In this document: one piece after another, positions 19,494 through 29,721 of the stretch
How positions within the stretch are numbered: position 1 is the first letter of the stretch
How the letters are laid out: every line of letters starts with the position of its first letter
Source: Borrelia hispanica CRI
GTDB taxonomy: Bacteria > Spirochaetota > Spirochaetia > Borreliales > Borreliaceae
Length of the DNA stretch: 64,000 nt
Assembly: GCF_000500065.1 (NCBI RefSeq)
Contig: NZ_AYOU01000164.1
Span: forward strand, 152,649-216,648
Reading direction: 5' to 3'
Notes under the pieces: generated by a model
The model's input: only the letters and a program-made list of their open reading frames with translations
Told to the model about the DNA's origin: nothing
The model's database searches: none
Translations under genes and position numbers: made by a program

Positions 19494-21005
19494 ATGCGTA
19501 AGAGAATAAGTCAAACAAAAAGTGTTACATCTGGTGGTGATTTAAATGATAAAAGAGTTGGGATGTGGGGCATTTTAGCACTTATATTAATTGTATTTGG
19601 GTTTATTATTGCACCTTTAATGCCAGGATTATTTGATACTACTGATTTGTCTAATTTAAAGTTTGGCTTTTATAAGGGACAGCCGATTTATTATGCAAAA
19701 GATAATAAATTTGCACAATATGTTAATTTTTATTCAAATTTTTATTCTAAATTAAAAAGAGATAATAATTATGATATAGACTATTTTATTTGGCGTTTGG
19801 CTTTTATGAAGTATGTTGAAGATATTGCTTTTCTTGATTTGGCAAAAAGTAGTAACTTTTATATTTCAAAAAGTGTTTTGAGTCAAAATATAATGAACTC
19901 TCCTGTTTATTTAGATTCTAATGGTAATTTTAGTCCTAAAAGGTATAATAAAGTTTCTGATTATCAAAAGTTTAAAATTTATAGTGAAGCTGTGGAAAAT
20001 TTGCTTTCTTCAAATATTCAGGTTTTTTTGAATAGTAGTTTTGTATTTTCAGATTTTCTTTTAAGTTCTGTTAAGGAGATGAGTAAGATTAGAAAAAATA
20101 TTGCTTATATTACACTCTCTTATGAAGATTTTCCAGAAGATAAAATAATATCTTATGCTGAAGATAATCAAAAGTTGTTTAGAAGTTTAGATCTTGTTTC
20201 TATTAGTTTTAAAAATTTAAGTGATGCTAATGATGCTTATGACAAATTATCTAAGAGTATGCCTTTTGAAGAAGTTGCTAAGTTTTATTCTGAAGACGTT
20301 GCTAATTTTAAAGGTATTGCTTCTTCTAAGCAATATTATTTTGATTTAGATCTTATGCTGAAGGAAAAAGAAGATCTAAATGCAATTTTTTCTTTGAAGA
20401 TAAATGAATTTACTAATCCTATTAAATCTAAGAGTTCAGGGGAATATAAGATATATAAAGTGTTAAGTGATGTTTATAATTTTGATCAAAATTCAAGTCA
20501 TGATATTAGTACTGTTAAAAATTATATAGAAACTTATGAGCCCAATGTTATTGAGACTTTTCTTGAAAATAAACTCAATGTTATTTTATCTGAAATTAAT
20601 TCTGATGTTGGAGAGGAACGATCTTTGCAGAAGTATAATTTGAAAGTTAAAGAAGATGTGGTTAATCTTGCATATAATATGAACATCTATTCTAGTACTT
20701 TAAAAGAGCTTTCAATTTTTAGTAATAGTAAAGATTTTTATGACTTAATTTTTGATTTGAAGGAAGGTCAATGGTCTAAACCCTTTTTAGCAGATCATAA
20801 AGTTTATTCATTTGCTTTACGTTCGTCTTTTAATGATTCTTATGAGTCTGATACTTTAGTTCAAGAAGATCGTATTATTGATAATTTTTCTCAAGCAAAT
20901 AGTAAGTTGCTATTAGATAATGTCTTAAATAAAAATAATTTTAAAGAAAATTTTAATGAGGCATTTTTTTCTTTAAAAGATTTTAGTTTAAATGCCGGTA
21001 ATTAG
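19494..21005 (+). CDS. membrane-anchored PpiD/SurA-like chaperone or peptidyl-prolyl isomerase
   Basis: 503 residues. A cytoplasmic basic N-terminus and one transmembrane helix (GILALILIVFGFIIAPLMPG, residues 24-43) precede a SurA_N-type helical region and a parvulin-like segment around residues 230-320 with features such as FEEVAKFYSEDVANFKG and KINEFTNPIKSKSGEYKIYKV. This matches the layout of PpiD: inner-membrane anchor, chaperone domain, parvulin. The parvulin signature is weak and catalysis is uncertain. A role in folding exported outer-membrane proteins is inferred. Confidence 0.65.
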   Translation: MRKRISQTKSVTSGGDLNDKRVGMWGILALILIVFGFIIAPLMPGLFDTTDLSNLKFGFYKGQPIYYAKDNKFAQYVNFYSNFYSKLKRDNNYDIDYFIWRLAFMKYVEDIAFLDLAKSSNFYISKSVLSQNIMNSPVYLDSNGNFSPKRYNKVSDYQKFKIYSEAVENLLSSNIQVFLNSSFVFSDFLLSSVKEMSKIRKNIAYITLSYEDFPEDKIISYAEDNQKLFRSLDLVSISFKNLSDANDAYDKLSKSMPFEEVAKFYSEDVANFKGIASSKQYYFDLDLMLKEKEDLNAIFSLKINEFTNPIKSKSSGEYKIYKVLSDVYNFDQNSSHDISTVKNYIETYEPNVIETFLENKLNVILSEINSDVGEERSLQKYNLKVKEDVVNLAYNMNIYSSTLKELSIFSNSKDFYDLIFDLKEGQWSKPFLADHKVYSFALRSSFNDSYESDTLVQEDRIIDNFSQANSKLLLDNVLNKNNFKENFNEAFFSLKDFSLNAGN

Positions 21006-21067
21006 AGTGTAGTTTAGGCTGTTATATTTTATTGAGTATAAGAGTAGATATGTAAAAATCATGTGAT

Positions 21068-22528
21068 ATGTTTTTTAAACAAAATTTTATATTTCTTTTT
21101 TTAGTTTTGTTTTCTTGTGTTAAAGGAAATAAGGATTTTATTATTTTTAATAAAGATTTTGATAAGAAGATGAGTATTAGCAAATTAAATTATTCTGATG
21201 AAAATGTGAGTGAAGATTCTGGAGAGAATGTGTTTGGCTCTTTAATTGATCTTAAGGGTTATAAAATTTTGTCAGTTCATCAGGAGAATTTAAATTTAGA
21301 TGTCTATTTTGAGCAAGTGGTTTTGGCTCAAAATTTTGCAGATCTTAAGACGCATTTATTTATTATTGGTTTTGATCCTAAAAGTCATGAAGCAGTTGTT
21401 TTGTTTAAGACACAAATAAATATTGATTCCAAAAATTCTTATAATATGTATCTTGAAGATATTACTGGTGATTATGATTTTGATATAGTTGTTCAGGGTT
21501 TTTTAGATGAATATGCTGTTTTATATGTTTTTCAAAGGGCAGTTTCTAATGATGTTTCGTCATATAGACCTATATTTTTTGATAAGGTTAATGGAAACAT
21601 TATTATAAATAAGTATTCTAGATCTTCTGCTTATGATGATAAGAAATCAAGAGAAAGTTATTCAATTTCTTTAGAGAGATATGAAAAGCAGGGTGAGGAT
21701 ATGATAGTAAGTAAGATAGAAAAATATGTATATTCTCAAGTTCAAGGTAAATATTATCCTTTGTCTACTAGTGAAAAGGTTAGACGTGTAGATAATGATG
21801 TATATCAAACTTTAAAAAATTTGCCCAAAGATGAAGTTTATAAATTTTTATATGGTGTTTGGTATGATAATGATTCTCATCAACGTTCAGAAAAGTTAGA
21901 TTCTAAGAATATTTTGCTCTTATCATTTAATAGGCATTTTAATGAAATTAGCATTTTTAAGAATAATTCTCAAGAAATCGCACATATTGAATATATTTCA
22001 AGACCTGCCTATAATATTCTTAATATCAGTACTAAATCTGTTTTTTCGGATTTAATAGTATATAATTTTTGGATTAAAATTGTTGATATTGATAATATTG
22101 AAATAAAAGTTGATACAGGAACAGATGCTTATGATAAGTATGGGTTCTCAGGTATTTTTAAACGGTTTAATAATTCTGTTTTAGGGAATGATGATCAAAA
22201 TTTTTTGTTTATTCCAAATGGTAATTATGTTTATAAAGATGTTATTTATGATTTTTCTTATCCTAGTCTTACTTATATTGTTAAAGATAATATTTATTAT
22301 GGGATTTTTAATGTTTTTAATTTAAATGGTAATTTAGTTCTTGAATATGAAATTAGCATGGATGAGAATAAGATAAGTGAGTCTTTTATTGTTGAGTATA
22401 GCGAGAGAATAGTTAATAATCAAAAATTTTCTACGATTGTTCTTCATCCTATTAAAATTTTAAAAGATGAGGTAAGTTTGCTGAAAAGGCAAAAATTAAA
22501 ACTTGAGAGAATAGAGAAATTAGGATAA
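21068..22528 (+). CDS. predicted lipoprotein, unknown function
   Basis: 486 residues. The signal peptide [17 protein letters not shown] ends in a lipobox-like VLFSC. The mature part is long and rich in Tyr, Asp and aromatic beta-like strands, with no enzyme motif I can identify. Database names such as pallilysin-related adhesin are used for some Borrelia proteins of this type; I cannot confirm this from the sequence, and no HExxH metalloprotease motif is visible. It lies 8 bases before plsC. Confidence 0.6.
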   Translation: MFFKQNFIFLFLVLFSCVKGNKDFIIFNKDFDKKMSISKLNYSDENVSEDSGENVFGSLIDLKGYKILSVHQENLNLDVYFEQVVLAQNFADLKTHLFIIGFDPKSHEAVVLFKTQINIDSKNSYNMYLEDITGDYDFDIVVQGFLDEYAVLYVFQRAVSNDVSSYRPIFFDKVNGNIIINKYSRSSAYDDKKSRESYSISLERYEKQGEDMIVSKIEKYVYSQVQGKYYPLSTSEKVRRVDNDVYQTLKNLPKDEVYKFLYGVWYDNDSHQRSEKLDSKNILLLSFNRHFNEISIFKNNSQEIAHIEYISRPAYNILNISTKSVFSDLIVYNFWIKIVDIDNIEIKVDTGTDAYDKYGFSGIFKRFNNSVLGNDDQNFLFIPNGNYVYKDVIYDFSYPSLTYIVKDNIYYGIFNVFNLNGNLVLEYEISMDENKISESFIVEYSERIVNNQKFSTIVLHPIKILKDEVSLLKRQKLKLERIEKLG

Positions 22529-22535
22529 AAACTAT

Positions 22536-23288
22536 ATGAAAATATTAAGGAGTATTATTACTTATATTAGTTTTTTTTTCTTTGTATTATTTTTTACTGT
22601 TTTATTTTTGATATCTTTAATTTTTAAGATATTTGGCTTTGAAAATGCTTTTATAAAGTTTATTTTTGTATTGATTAGATTTGCTATTAAGATTTGTTTA
22701 TGCTTGTCTGGAATTAAGGTTGTTATTACAAAAGATGATGATTGTTGTTTGAACAAAGGTGGTGGTGTGGTAATTATTGCAAATCATATTGCATCAATGG
22801 ATCCTATTTTTTTAATTTATGTTTTTGTAAGGCCTTTTGTAATAGTTGCTAAGAGGTCACTTTTAAGTATTCCTTTAGTTAATTTTGTATTACTTTCTAT
22901 GGGGGCTATTTTTGTCAATAGAAGCAGTATAAGATCTTCTGCTATTACTCAACAAAAGGCGACTAAAATTATTAAAGAGGGTGGAGCTATTGGAATTTTT
23001 CCTGAAGGAACCAGAAATAGAGGTGGAAAAACAAAAGATTTTAAAAGAGGTTCTGTTAATTTGGCTTTAAGAACAAATTCTCCAATTGTTCCTGTTACTT
23101 TACTTAATACACATAAAGTTTTTATTAAGAATTTAATATTAAATTCGGGATTATCAGTCTATGTGCATATCCATTCTTTAGTAGATGTTTCTAATTTGAC
23201 AGATTATGAGAAGGAGCAGCTTCATGTTATTGTTAGAGATAAAATAGTTAAAAAATTAGAAAAAATGAAAATTCAATATAATTGTTGA
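22536..23288 (+). CDS. plsC: 1-acyl-sn-glycerol-3-phosphate acyltransferase
   Basis: 250 residues. An N-terminal transmembrane region (residues 7-45) is followed by acyltransferase motif I NHIASMDPIF (HX4D), and motif III FPEGTRNRGG with the FPEGT phosphate-binding site. It makes phosphatidic acid, the precursor of Borrelia phospholipids. It sits just before parE with an 11-base gap. Confidence 0.93.
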   Translation: MKILRSIITYISFFFFVLFFTVLFLISLIFKIFGFENAFIKFIFVLIRFAIKICLCLSGIKVVITKDDDCCLNKGGGVVIIANHIASMDPIFLIYVFVRPFVIVAKRSLLSIPLVNFVLLSMGAIFVNRSSIRSSAITQQKATKIIKEGGAIGIFPEGTRNRGGKTKDFKRGSVNLALRTNSPIVPVTLLNTHKVFIKNLILNSGLSVYVHIHSLVDVSNLTDYEKEQLHVIVRDKIVKKLEKMKIQYNC

Positions 23289-23299
23289 TAGGAATTTAA

Positions 23300-25096
23300 A
23301 TGAAAATAAATTGTTATGATGAGAGTAAAATTGTTACCTTATCTTCTCTTGAACATATTAGATTACGATCTGGAATGTATATTGGAAGATTAGGAGATGG
23401 TTCTAATATTGATGATGGTATTTATATTTTAGTTAAAGAAATCGTTGATAATTCAGTTGATGAATTTATTATGGGTTATGGCAAAGAAATTGTTATAAAA
23501 AAAGAGGATAATGTCATTACTGTAAGAGATTATGGCCGTGGAATTCCTCTTGGAAAGGTTGTTGAGAGTGTCTCTGTTATTAATACTGGTGCTAAGTATA
23601 ATGATGATGTTTTTCAATTTTCTGTAGGGCTTAATGGAGTTGGAACTAAAGCTGTTAATGCTTTAAGCTCAAAATTTTTAATAAGGTCAATACGAGAAGG
23701 TAATTTCTTTGAAGCGGTGTTTTCAAAAGGAAATTTAATTAATACTACAGAAGGTAAATCCGATGAACAAAATGGTACTTATATTGAGTTTTTAGCCGAT
23801 ACAGAGATTTTCGGTAAATATAAATATAATGAGGATTTTTTACAAAGAAGATTTTTTCATTATGCTTGTTTAAATAAAGGTTTAAAAATTAATTATAATG
23901 ATCAAATTTTTCGGTCTGATAATGGACTTCTTGATTTTATAAGAGCCGAGATTAAGTATGAGGATTTACTTTATGATTTTGTTTATTATTCTAGTAAAAC
24001 TTTAGAGTTTGCATTTTCTCATACAAATAATTATGGTGAGACATATTTTTCATTTGTAAATGGGCAGTATACTAGTGATGGAGGTACACATCAAACAGGT
24101 TTTAGAGAAGGTTTTGCAAGAGCCATTAATGATTTTTTAAAAAAAACATATTCATCTACTGATGTTAGAGAAGGACTTGTGGCAACTCTTTCAATTAAAA
24201 TAAAGGATCCAATATTTGAAAGTCAGACTAAAAATAAGCTTGGTAATATTGAGACTAGAGGTAATATTGCTAAGGAAGTACAAAGGCTAATTTTAGAGAT
24301 TTTATATAAAGATAAAACACTTGCAAAAACAATAGAGAGTAAAGTTATTGATAATGAACGTCTTAGAAAGGAATTAAGCAGTGTACGTAAAGAGGCAAAA
24401 GAGAGAGCAAAAAAAATATCTTTTAAAATTCCTAAGCTTAAAGATTGTAAATTTCATTTTAATGAAAAAAGTGTACATTCTGATTCAACCATGATTTTTT
24501 TAACAGAAGGAGATTCTGCAACAGGATCAATGGTGTCTTGTAGAGATGTATATACACAAGCTATATTTTCTCTTCGTGGTAAACCCCAAAATATGTTTGA
24601 AAAAAATAGATCCGAAATTTATAAAAATGAAGAGCTTTATAATATGATGGTAGCCCTTGGTATTGAAGAATCAATTGAAAATTTAAGATATAATAAAATA
24701 GTAATTGCTACAGATGCAGATTTTGATGGATTTCATATTAGGAATTTGCTTTTAACATTTTTCTTGACTTATTTTGAAGATTTGGTTTTAAATGGGCATA
24801 TGCATATTTTAGAGACACCACTTTTTAGAGTAAGAAATAAGAGCGCTACTATTTATTGTTATTCTGAGGAAGATAAACAGAAAGCTCTTCTTAAACTTAA
24901 AAATCCTGAGGTTACAAGATTTAAAGGACTTGGGGAAATCTCACCAAATGAATTTAAGGGGTTTATTGATGTTGCTAATATTAAACTTACAAAGGTAGAT
25001 CTTGTCAATATTAAAGAAATAAAAGAGCAATTGGGATTTTATATGGGGCCAAATACTCCTGAGAGACGAAACTTTATTATGGAGAATTTAATTTAA
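23300..25096 (+). CDS. parE: DNA topoisomerase IV subunit B
   Basis: 598 residues. The GHKL ATPase has EIVDNSVDEFIMGYG, the loop VRDYGRGIPLG, and GLNGVGTKAVNALS. The TOPRIM domain has LTEGDSATGS and the metal site DADFDGFHIR. The end PLFRVRN... and ERRNFIMENLI are typical. I prefer ParE over GyrB because it is followed directly by parC and is shorter than GyrB; a second type II topoisomerase pair is expected elsewhere in Borrelia. Its TAA overlaps the parC ATG (TAATG). Confidence 0.9.
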   Translation: MKINCYDESKIVTLSSLEHIRLRSGMYIGRLGDGSNIDDGIYILVKEIVDNSVDEFIMGYGKEIVIKKEDNVITVRDYGRGIPLGKVVESVSVINTGAKYNDDVFQFSVGLNGVGTKAVNALSSKFLIRSIREGNFFEAVFSKGNLINTTEGKSDEQNGTYIEFLADTEIFGKYKYNEDFLQRRFFHYACLNKGLKINYNDQIFRSDNGLLDFIRAEIKYEDLLYDFVYYSSKTLEFAFSHTNNYGETYFSFVNGQYTSDGGTHQTGFREGFARAINDFLKKTYSSTDVREGLVATLSIKIKDPIFESQTKNKLGNIETRGNIAKEVQRLILEILYKDKTLAKTIESKVIDNERLRKELSSVRKEAKERAKKISFKIPKLKDCKFHFNEKSVHSDSTMIFLTEGDSATGSMVSCRDVYTQAIFSLRGKPQNMFEKNRSEIYKNEELYNMMVALGIEESIENLRYNKIVIATDADFDGFHIRNLLLTFFLTYFEDLVLNGHMHILETPLFRVRNKSATIYCYSEEDKQKALLKLKNPEVTRFKGLGEISPNEFKGFIDVANIKLTKVDLVNIKEIKEQLGFYMGPNTPERRNFIMENLI

Positions 25097-26979
25097 TGAA
25101 CATTAAAACATTACTTAGAGATAATTTTTTACAGTATTCATCTTATGTTATTAAAGATCGTGCAATTGCTAGTGTTATTGATGGATTTAAACCGGTACAA
25201 AGACGAATAATACATTCTCTTTTTGAAATGAATGATGGCAATTTTCATAAAGTTGCAAATGTTGTTGGAAATACAATGAAATATCATCCTCATGGAGATA
25301 CTTCAATTTATGAAGCTCTTGTTAATATGGCAAATAAAGATTTATTTATTGAAAAACAAGGGAATTTTGGTAATCTTTTAACGGGTGACCCTGCTTCTGC
25401 ATCTCGTTATATTGAATGTCGATTAACTCCTTTAGCGTTTGAAGTGCTCTATAGTAAAGAAATAACAACTTATGAGCCTTCTTATGATGGTCGTAATGCT
25501 GAGCCTTTGATTTTTCCTGCTAAAATTCCTGTAATACTTATTCAGGGAAGTGAAGGAATTGCTGTTGGTATGGCTGCTAAAATTCTTCCTCATAACTTTA
25601 ATGAAATTTTAAGAGCTGTTAAGAGTGAGTTACTTGGTGAAACTTATAAGCTTTATCCTGATTTCCCAACAGGTGGAATAGTTGATGTTAATGAGTATGC
25701 TGATGGCAATGGAAAGGTTTTGGTTCGTGCAAAAATTGAACCTACAGATGATAATAAGGCTGTTTTGATAAAAGAATTACCTTTTGGAGAAACTACAGAA
25801 AGTTTAATAGCTTCAATTGAGAGGGCTATTCGTAAAAACTATATTAAAGTTTCGAGTATTAATGATTTTACTACAGAAAATGTAGAGATTGAATTGACCC
25901 TTCCAAGGGGGGTATATGCCAATGAAATTATTGAAAAACTGTATCATTATACAAATTGCCAAGTTTCTATTTCTGTTAATTTGCTTTTACTGAGTGATAG
26001 ATATCCTGTTATTTATACTGTTACAGATATTATCAAGTTTCATGCTGAACATTTACAAAAAGTTTTAAAGATGGAGCTTGAACTTGAGAGAAGTAAGATA
26101 CTTGAAAAAATATTTTCTAAAACCTTAGAGCAAATATTTATTGAACATAAAATTTATAAAATTCTTGAAACTATTTCTAAAGAATCCGATGTTGTTGATA
26201 TTGTAATGAGTGAAATTGTTAAGTATGGAGATAGGTTTTCTAGAAAAATTGTTTTAGATGATATTGAGAACTTGCTTAAAATTCCTATTAGGAAAATAAG
26301 TATGTTTGATATTGATAAGAATAATAAAGATATTCAAATTTTAAGTAAAGAATTAAAAAGTGTTGAGGGTAATATTAAATCAATTAAAAATTATTCAATA
26401 AATTTTATTGATAAGCTTCTTTCTAAATATTCAAAAATGTATCATAGAAAGACAGAGATATCTCTTATTGAATCCAAAAATGTTAGAGAAATTGCTACTA
26501 AGAATATGAAAATTTATGTAAATTTAAAAGCAGGGTTTGTTGGAAGCAGTCTTATTGATGGTGAATTTATTGGAAATGCTAGTTATTATGATAAGGTATT
26601 AATCTTTAAAAAGGATTCTTATATTTTAAAAAATATTGAAGATAAGACTTTTATTGAAAAGAATAATGTTAGTGTTTTAGTTTATGATATAAATAATTCT
26701 AAGGAGCAGGTATTTTCTATAATTTATCTTAATAAAGCCGATAATTTTTATTATGTTAAAAGATTTAGGATAGATAAGTTTTTAACTGATAAAGTCTATT
26801 ATTTTTTAAATAAGGATGATGAATTTATAGATTTTACTTTTGATGCGCAATTTGTGGCGTTTTCTACTAGTAGAGATGTTGTTAAAATGATTGATATTAA
26901 TAATTTTATGATTAAATCGCGAATTTCTATAGGTAAGAGAATTTCAAATAATATTATTAAAAAAGTTAAATTTAAATAA
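25096..26979 (+). CDS. parC: DNA topoisomerase IV subunit A
   Basis: 627 residues. The N-terminal winged helix has SSYVIKDRAIASVIDGFKPVQRR, the quinolone-determining region YHPHGDTSIYEALV, and the catalytic Tyr is in SASRYIECRLTPLA. The C-terminus is short and lacks the full six-blade GyrA beta-pinwheel, which supports ParC over GyrA. It is coupled to parE. It decatenates daughter chromosomes; on linear Borrelia DNA the decatenation role may differ. Confidence 0.9.
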   Translation: MNIKTLLRDNFLQYSSYVIKDRAIASVIDGFKPVQRRIIHSLFEMNDGNFHKVANVVGNTMKYHPHGDTSIYEALVNMANKDLFIEKQGNFGNLLTGDPASASRYIECRLTPLAFEVLYSKEITTYEPSYDGRNAEPLIFPAKIPVILIQGSEGIAVGMAAKILPHNFNEILRAVKSELLGETYKLYPDFPTGGIVDVNEYADGNGKVLVRAKIEPTDDNKAVLIKELPFGETTESLIASIERAIRKNYIKVSSINDFTTENVEIELTLPRGVYANEIIEKLYHYTNCQVSISVNLLLLSDRYPVIYTVTDIIKFHAEHLQKVLKMELELERSKILEKIFSKTLEQIFIEHKIYKILETISKESDVVDIVMSEIVKYGDRFSRKIVLDDIENLLKIPIRKISMFDIDKNNKDIQILSKELKSVEGNIKSIKNYSINFIDKLLSKYSKMYHRKTEISLIESKNVREIATKNMKIYVNLKAGFVGSSLIDGEFIGNASYYDKVLIFKKDSYILKNIEDKTFIEKNNVSVLVYDINNSKEQVFSIIYLNKADNFYYVKRFRIDKFLTDKVYYFLNKDDEFIDFTFDAQFVAFSTSRDVVKMIDINNFMIKSRISIGKRISNNIIKKVKFK

Positions 26980-26999
26980 ATTGAAGATGAAATAAATTA

Positions 27000-27028
27000 T
27001 TGAACAATTCCTTTAATATGTATATAAT
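27000..27028 (+). promoter_or_regulatory. p13 promoter
   Basis: TTGAAC at 27000-27005, 17 bases, TATAAT at 27023-27028, giving a transcript start about 28 bases before the p13 ATG. Strong match, fitting an abundant outer-membrane protein. Confidence 0.75.
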
Positions 27029-27062
27029 GCAAACACTAGGCTGTTTATTTTGGGGGTGTTTT

Positions 27063-27602
27063 ATGAAGAGAGTATTAATTTTAGTTTTACTTTTATTTTG
27101 TATTTTTGGAAGTTTTGCTCAAAGTTATGATGAAATGAAGACGGATATTGGGAGTAACAGCATTAATGGGAGCGGTAATTTGGAGAAGTTATTACTTTAT
27201 GAGAGTTATAAACAAAATGCTTTAATTCCTTTTTTATTGAATTTATTTGTAGGTTTTGGAATAGGTTCTTTAGTTCAAGGTGATATTACAGGAGGATTAT
27301 TGATTTTAGGGTTTGATGCTTTAAGCTTGGGTTTGTTAGGTTATGGTGTATATTCTACTTTGAATTCTAAGTCAGTTGAAGTCCCAGTAATTGGTTTATC
27401 TCTAATGACATTAGGAGGAATCACTATGTTTGTAACACGGATTGTTGAAGTTATACTTCCCTTTACACATGCAGCTAGCTATAATAAAAAACTTAGACAA
27501 AATTTAGGCATTGCATTAGGAGGTTTTCATCCTGAAGTTGATTTAAGCTTTGATGAAAATTCTAAAGTTATCTTTGAACTTTCTTTTACTAAGAAATATT
27601 AA
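27063..27602 (+). CDS. p13: P13 outer-membrane channel protein
   Basis: 179 residues from ATG 27063, preferred to the upstream TTG at 27000, which overlaps the -35 box. Signal peptide MKRVLILVLLLFCIFGSFAQ is followed by an acidic region and then hydrophobic, Gly-rich segments (IPFLLNLFVGFGIGSLVQGD, GGLLILGFDALSLGLLGYG, VIGLSLMTLGGITMFVTRI). It closely follows the known Borrelia P13 pattern (BB0034). P13 is a small channel-forming integral outer-membrane protein whose C-terminus is processed in B. burgdorferi. It ends with a hairpin terminator at 27629. Confidence 0.92.
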   Translation: MKRVLILVLLLFCIFGSFAQSYDEMKTDIGSNSINGSGNLEKLLLYESYKQNALIPFLLNLFVGFGIGSLVQGDITGGLLILGFDALSLGLLGYGVYSTLNSKSVEVPVIGLSLMTLGGITMFVTRIVEVILPFTHAASYNKKLRQNLGIALGGFHPEVDLSFDENSKVIFELSFTKKY

Positions 27603-27628
27603 TTGTAAAAATTGATATTAAAGTCATT

Positions 27629-27669
27629 GAGTAGTTGTAATAATGAGTAATTGTAACTACTCTTTGTTT
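27629..27669 (+). terminator. hairpin terminator after p13
   Basis: Arms GAGTAGTT (27629-27636) and AACTACTC (27655-27662) form an 8-bp stem, followed by TTTGTTT. It lies 27 bases after the p13 stop, in the gap facing smpB. Confidence 0.6.
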
Positions 27670-27760
27670 ATATTATGGGTATTGATTTAAGTTATCTTTT
27701 AAACTTATTTATGTTGTTGTGTTTTTAATATGACTATTGCGTTTATGATTTGTGTTTTCT

Positions 27761-28210
27761 TTACTTATACTGTTTGATTTCACGACTTAGATCTTTTTTT
27801 ATACTTTTTTGTTTTAAAATTTCTCTTTTGTCAAATAGTTTTTTTCCTTTACATATTCCAAGTTCAACTTTTATTAACGAATTTTTAAGATATATCGATA
27901 TAGGAACTAGTGTGTATCCTTCTTTTTCTTTGAATTTTTTTAATTTTTGTATTTCTTTCTTTGTTATAAGTAATTTTCTACGTCTTGTTTCTTCGTGATT
28001 AAAGATATTACCTTCTTTATATTTTGCTACATGTAAATTTTCAAGCCATATTTCGTCTTTTTTTATATTGGCAAAGCTGTCATTGAATGTAAATTTTTTT
28101 AATTTAATAGATTTTACTTCAGTTCCTTTTAAAACAATACCACAACTTAGTCTGTCTTCAATAAAGTAATTAAATCTTGCTTTTTTATTGTCAAGCAGTA
28201 TTGGACTCAT
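27761..28210 (-). CDS. smpB: SsrA-binding protein SmpB
   Basis: 149 residues. The N-terminus ARFNYFIEDRLSCGIVLKGTEVKS and LRxxK-like motifs, then LHVAKYKEGNIFNHEETRRRKLL, match SmpB; the C-terminal basic tail is Lys-rich, as required for the decoding-site helix. It loads tmRNA onto stalled ribosomes and works with the ssrA gene at 12213. It lies 3 bases after the next minus-strand gene. Confidence 0.95.
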   Translation of the reverse strand: MSPILLDNKKARFNYFIEDRLSCGIVLKGTEVKSIKLKKFTFNDSFANIKKDEIWLENLHVAKYKEGNIFNHEETRRRKLLITKKEIQKLKKFKEKEGYTLVPISIYLKNSLIKVELGICKGKKLFDKREILKQKSIKKDLSREIKQYK

Positions 28211-28212
28211 AT

Positions 28213-29685
28213 TTATTCCTTTTCAATAACTAATCTAAAGCCAATGTTAGGAGCACACCAATATTTTAAAAAAGAAGCTTGTGTTGAAGGTTGAAGCGTT
28301 GAATTATTAGTATAAGTGTAAGTTCTAAGCTCTGTGATTAGTGAATTGAAATTAGAGTTTTCAGAATATATGTCATTTTTGTTTTGGAATAATATAACTT
28401 CATTAAAACTTGAGTTTTGCATTAAATTCCAAAATCCAACCTTTTTAGATACTTCATTCATATTTAAATTGTCTATTGATGTTGGTACTTTTCTTTGATA
28501 TAACTCCCATTCTTGAGATATAGGAAGTCTTGCTTTAAATCCTTTAGGCAGGGTTGAAGAGTACCATTTAGCATATTCCATTGCTGCATAGTAAGATATG
28601 TGTGTGATATCTTCATTTGAAGGCATTTGATTAAAAGTTTTAAGATAACTTTCATCTACAAGTTCTTCTTTTATAAGGTTATTTTTATTATTTAATGCCC
28701 ATTTAGGATTTTTGTCTAAAAAATTTTGATATTCAGCTTTAGTGATATTATTGTTCTGGATTAAAAACTCTTTTAATTTATATGTAGTCTTTAGTATTAA
28801 GTCTTGTGACTGTAATTTATAATTTTTGATGCTGTCAATGTTTTGAGATGTTATTTTTTTGAAGTTATTTAGAGATAAATTTATATTTTGATTTTCAAAG
28901 TTTAATATTTTATTTTCATTTTTTAATTTTTCTATAAGTGTTTTAAACCATTCTTCGTGAAACACTTGTTTTTGTTGTTCTGGGTCTAAGTTTTCAAAAA
29001 ACCAAATAATCGCCCTATCTTCTAGATTAAAATTTTGTTTTAAAGATATCCATGTTTCTTTATTGTTATTATCATTTATTGAGTATATGGTTTTGTATGC
29101 CAATAGAAAGTCTTTAAATATGATATTAGAATGTATATGTGGCATGGAGGTTTGAAAAAATTTTTTGACATATTCTGAGTTATTTTGTAAATCATTCACA
29201 ATTAGTGAAAATATTGGGATTAATTTTATGTGCTCATCAGCATTTTTAATTTTTGTCATAACTGAGAGTTCTTGTTGCCTTTTTGCAATGATCTTTTCAG
29301 GAGCTATTAGTTTTAAATTAATATTTAACTTATAATTTGTAAAAAATTTATTTTTTATATCAATTTTTTTTTCATAAGTTTCAAATCCAAATCTTTTAAT
29401 TTTTAAAGTTCCTTTAGTAGAGTTTATGTATTTATTTAGAGGAGTTTTGCCAATATATTTTTCATCTATGTAAACATATGAATTGTTAATATTAGTTTTT
29501 ATTTTTAAATATACTCCAGGATTATTTAATTTAGTATTTATGATGAAACCAAGTAATAATATTATAGGAAGGATAATCATTGTAAAGAAAACATAAACTT
29601 TTGGATTTATTCCTAATATTGGTTTTAGTTTAACTGTTAGTGGTTGTTCTTTAGTAACATTAAGACTATCATTTTCTTTGAGCAT
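28213..29685 (-). CDS. membrane protein with PEGA and sulfatase-modifying-factor-like domains
   Basis: 490 residues. One transmembrane helix (residues 29-49, VYVFFTMIILPIILLLGFII) is followed by a PEGA domain (YVYIDEKYIGKTPL to IKRFGFETYEKK), a helical middle region, and a C-terminal FGE/SUMF1-like domain (ITHISYYAAMEYAKWYSS, ARLPISQEWELYQRK, NIGFRLVIE). FGE-type domains often act as non-catalytic binding folds in bacteria. The active-site cysteine pair needed for formylglycine formation is not obvious, so catalysis is unlikely. Function unknown; envelope location inferred. It is co-transcribed with smpB. Confidence 0.75.
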   Translation of the reverse strand: MLKENDSLNVTKEQPLTVKLKPILGINPKVYVFFTMIILPIILLLGFIINTKLNNPGVYLKIKTNINNSYVYIDEKYIGKTPLNKYINSTKGTLKIKRFGFETYEKKIDIKNKFFTNYKLNINLKLIAPEKIIAKRQQELSVMTKIKNADEHIKLIPIFSLIVNDLQNNSEYVKKFFQTSMPHIHSNIIFKDFLLAYKTIYSINDNNNKETWISLKQNFNLEDRAIIWFFENLDPEQQKQVFHEEWFKTLIEKLKNENKILNFENQNINLSLNNFKKITSQNIDSIKNYKLQSQDLILKTTYKLKEFLIQNNNITKAEYQNFLDKNPKWALNNKNNLIKEELVDESYLKTFNQMPSNEDITHISYYAAMEYAKWYSSTLPKGFKARLPISQEWELYQRKVPTSIDNLNMNEVSKKVGFWNLMQNSSFNEVILFQNKNDIYSENSNFNSLITELRTYTYTNNSTLQPSTQASFLKYWCAPNIGFRLVIEKE

Positions 29686-29721
29686 ACATAGTGATTATAG
29701 AAAAGTATTAAAAGAAATTCA

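Noticed and set aside
21068..22528. Metalloprotease (pallilysin-type) function for the lipoprotein
   Set aside because: No HExxH motif visible in the protein; only a lipobox signal is supported.
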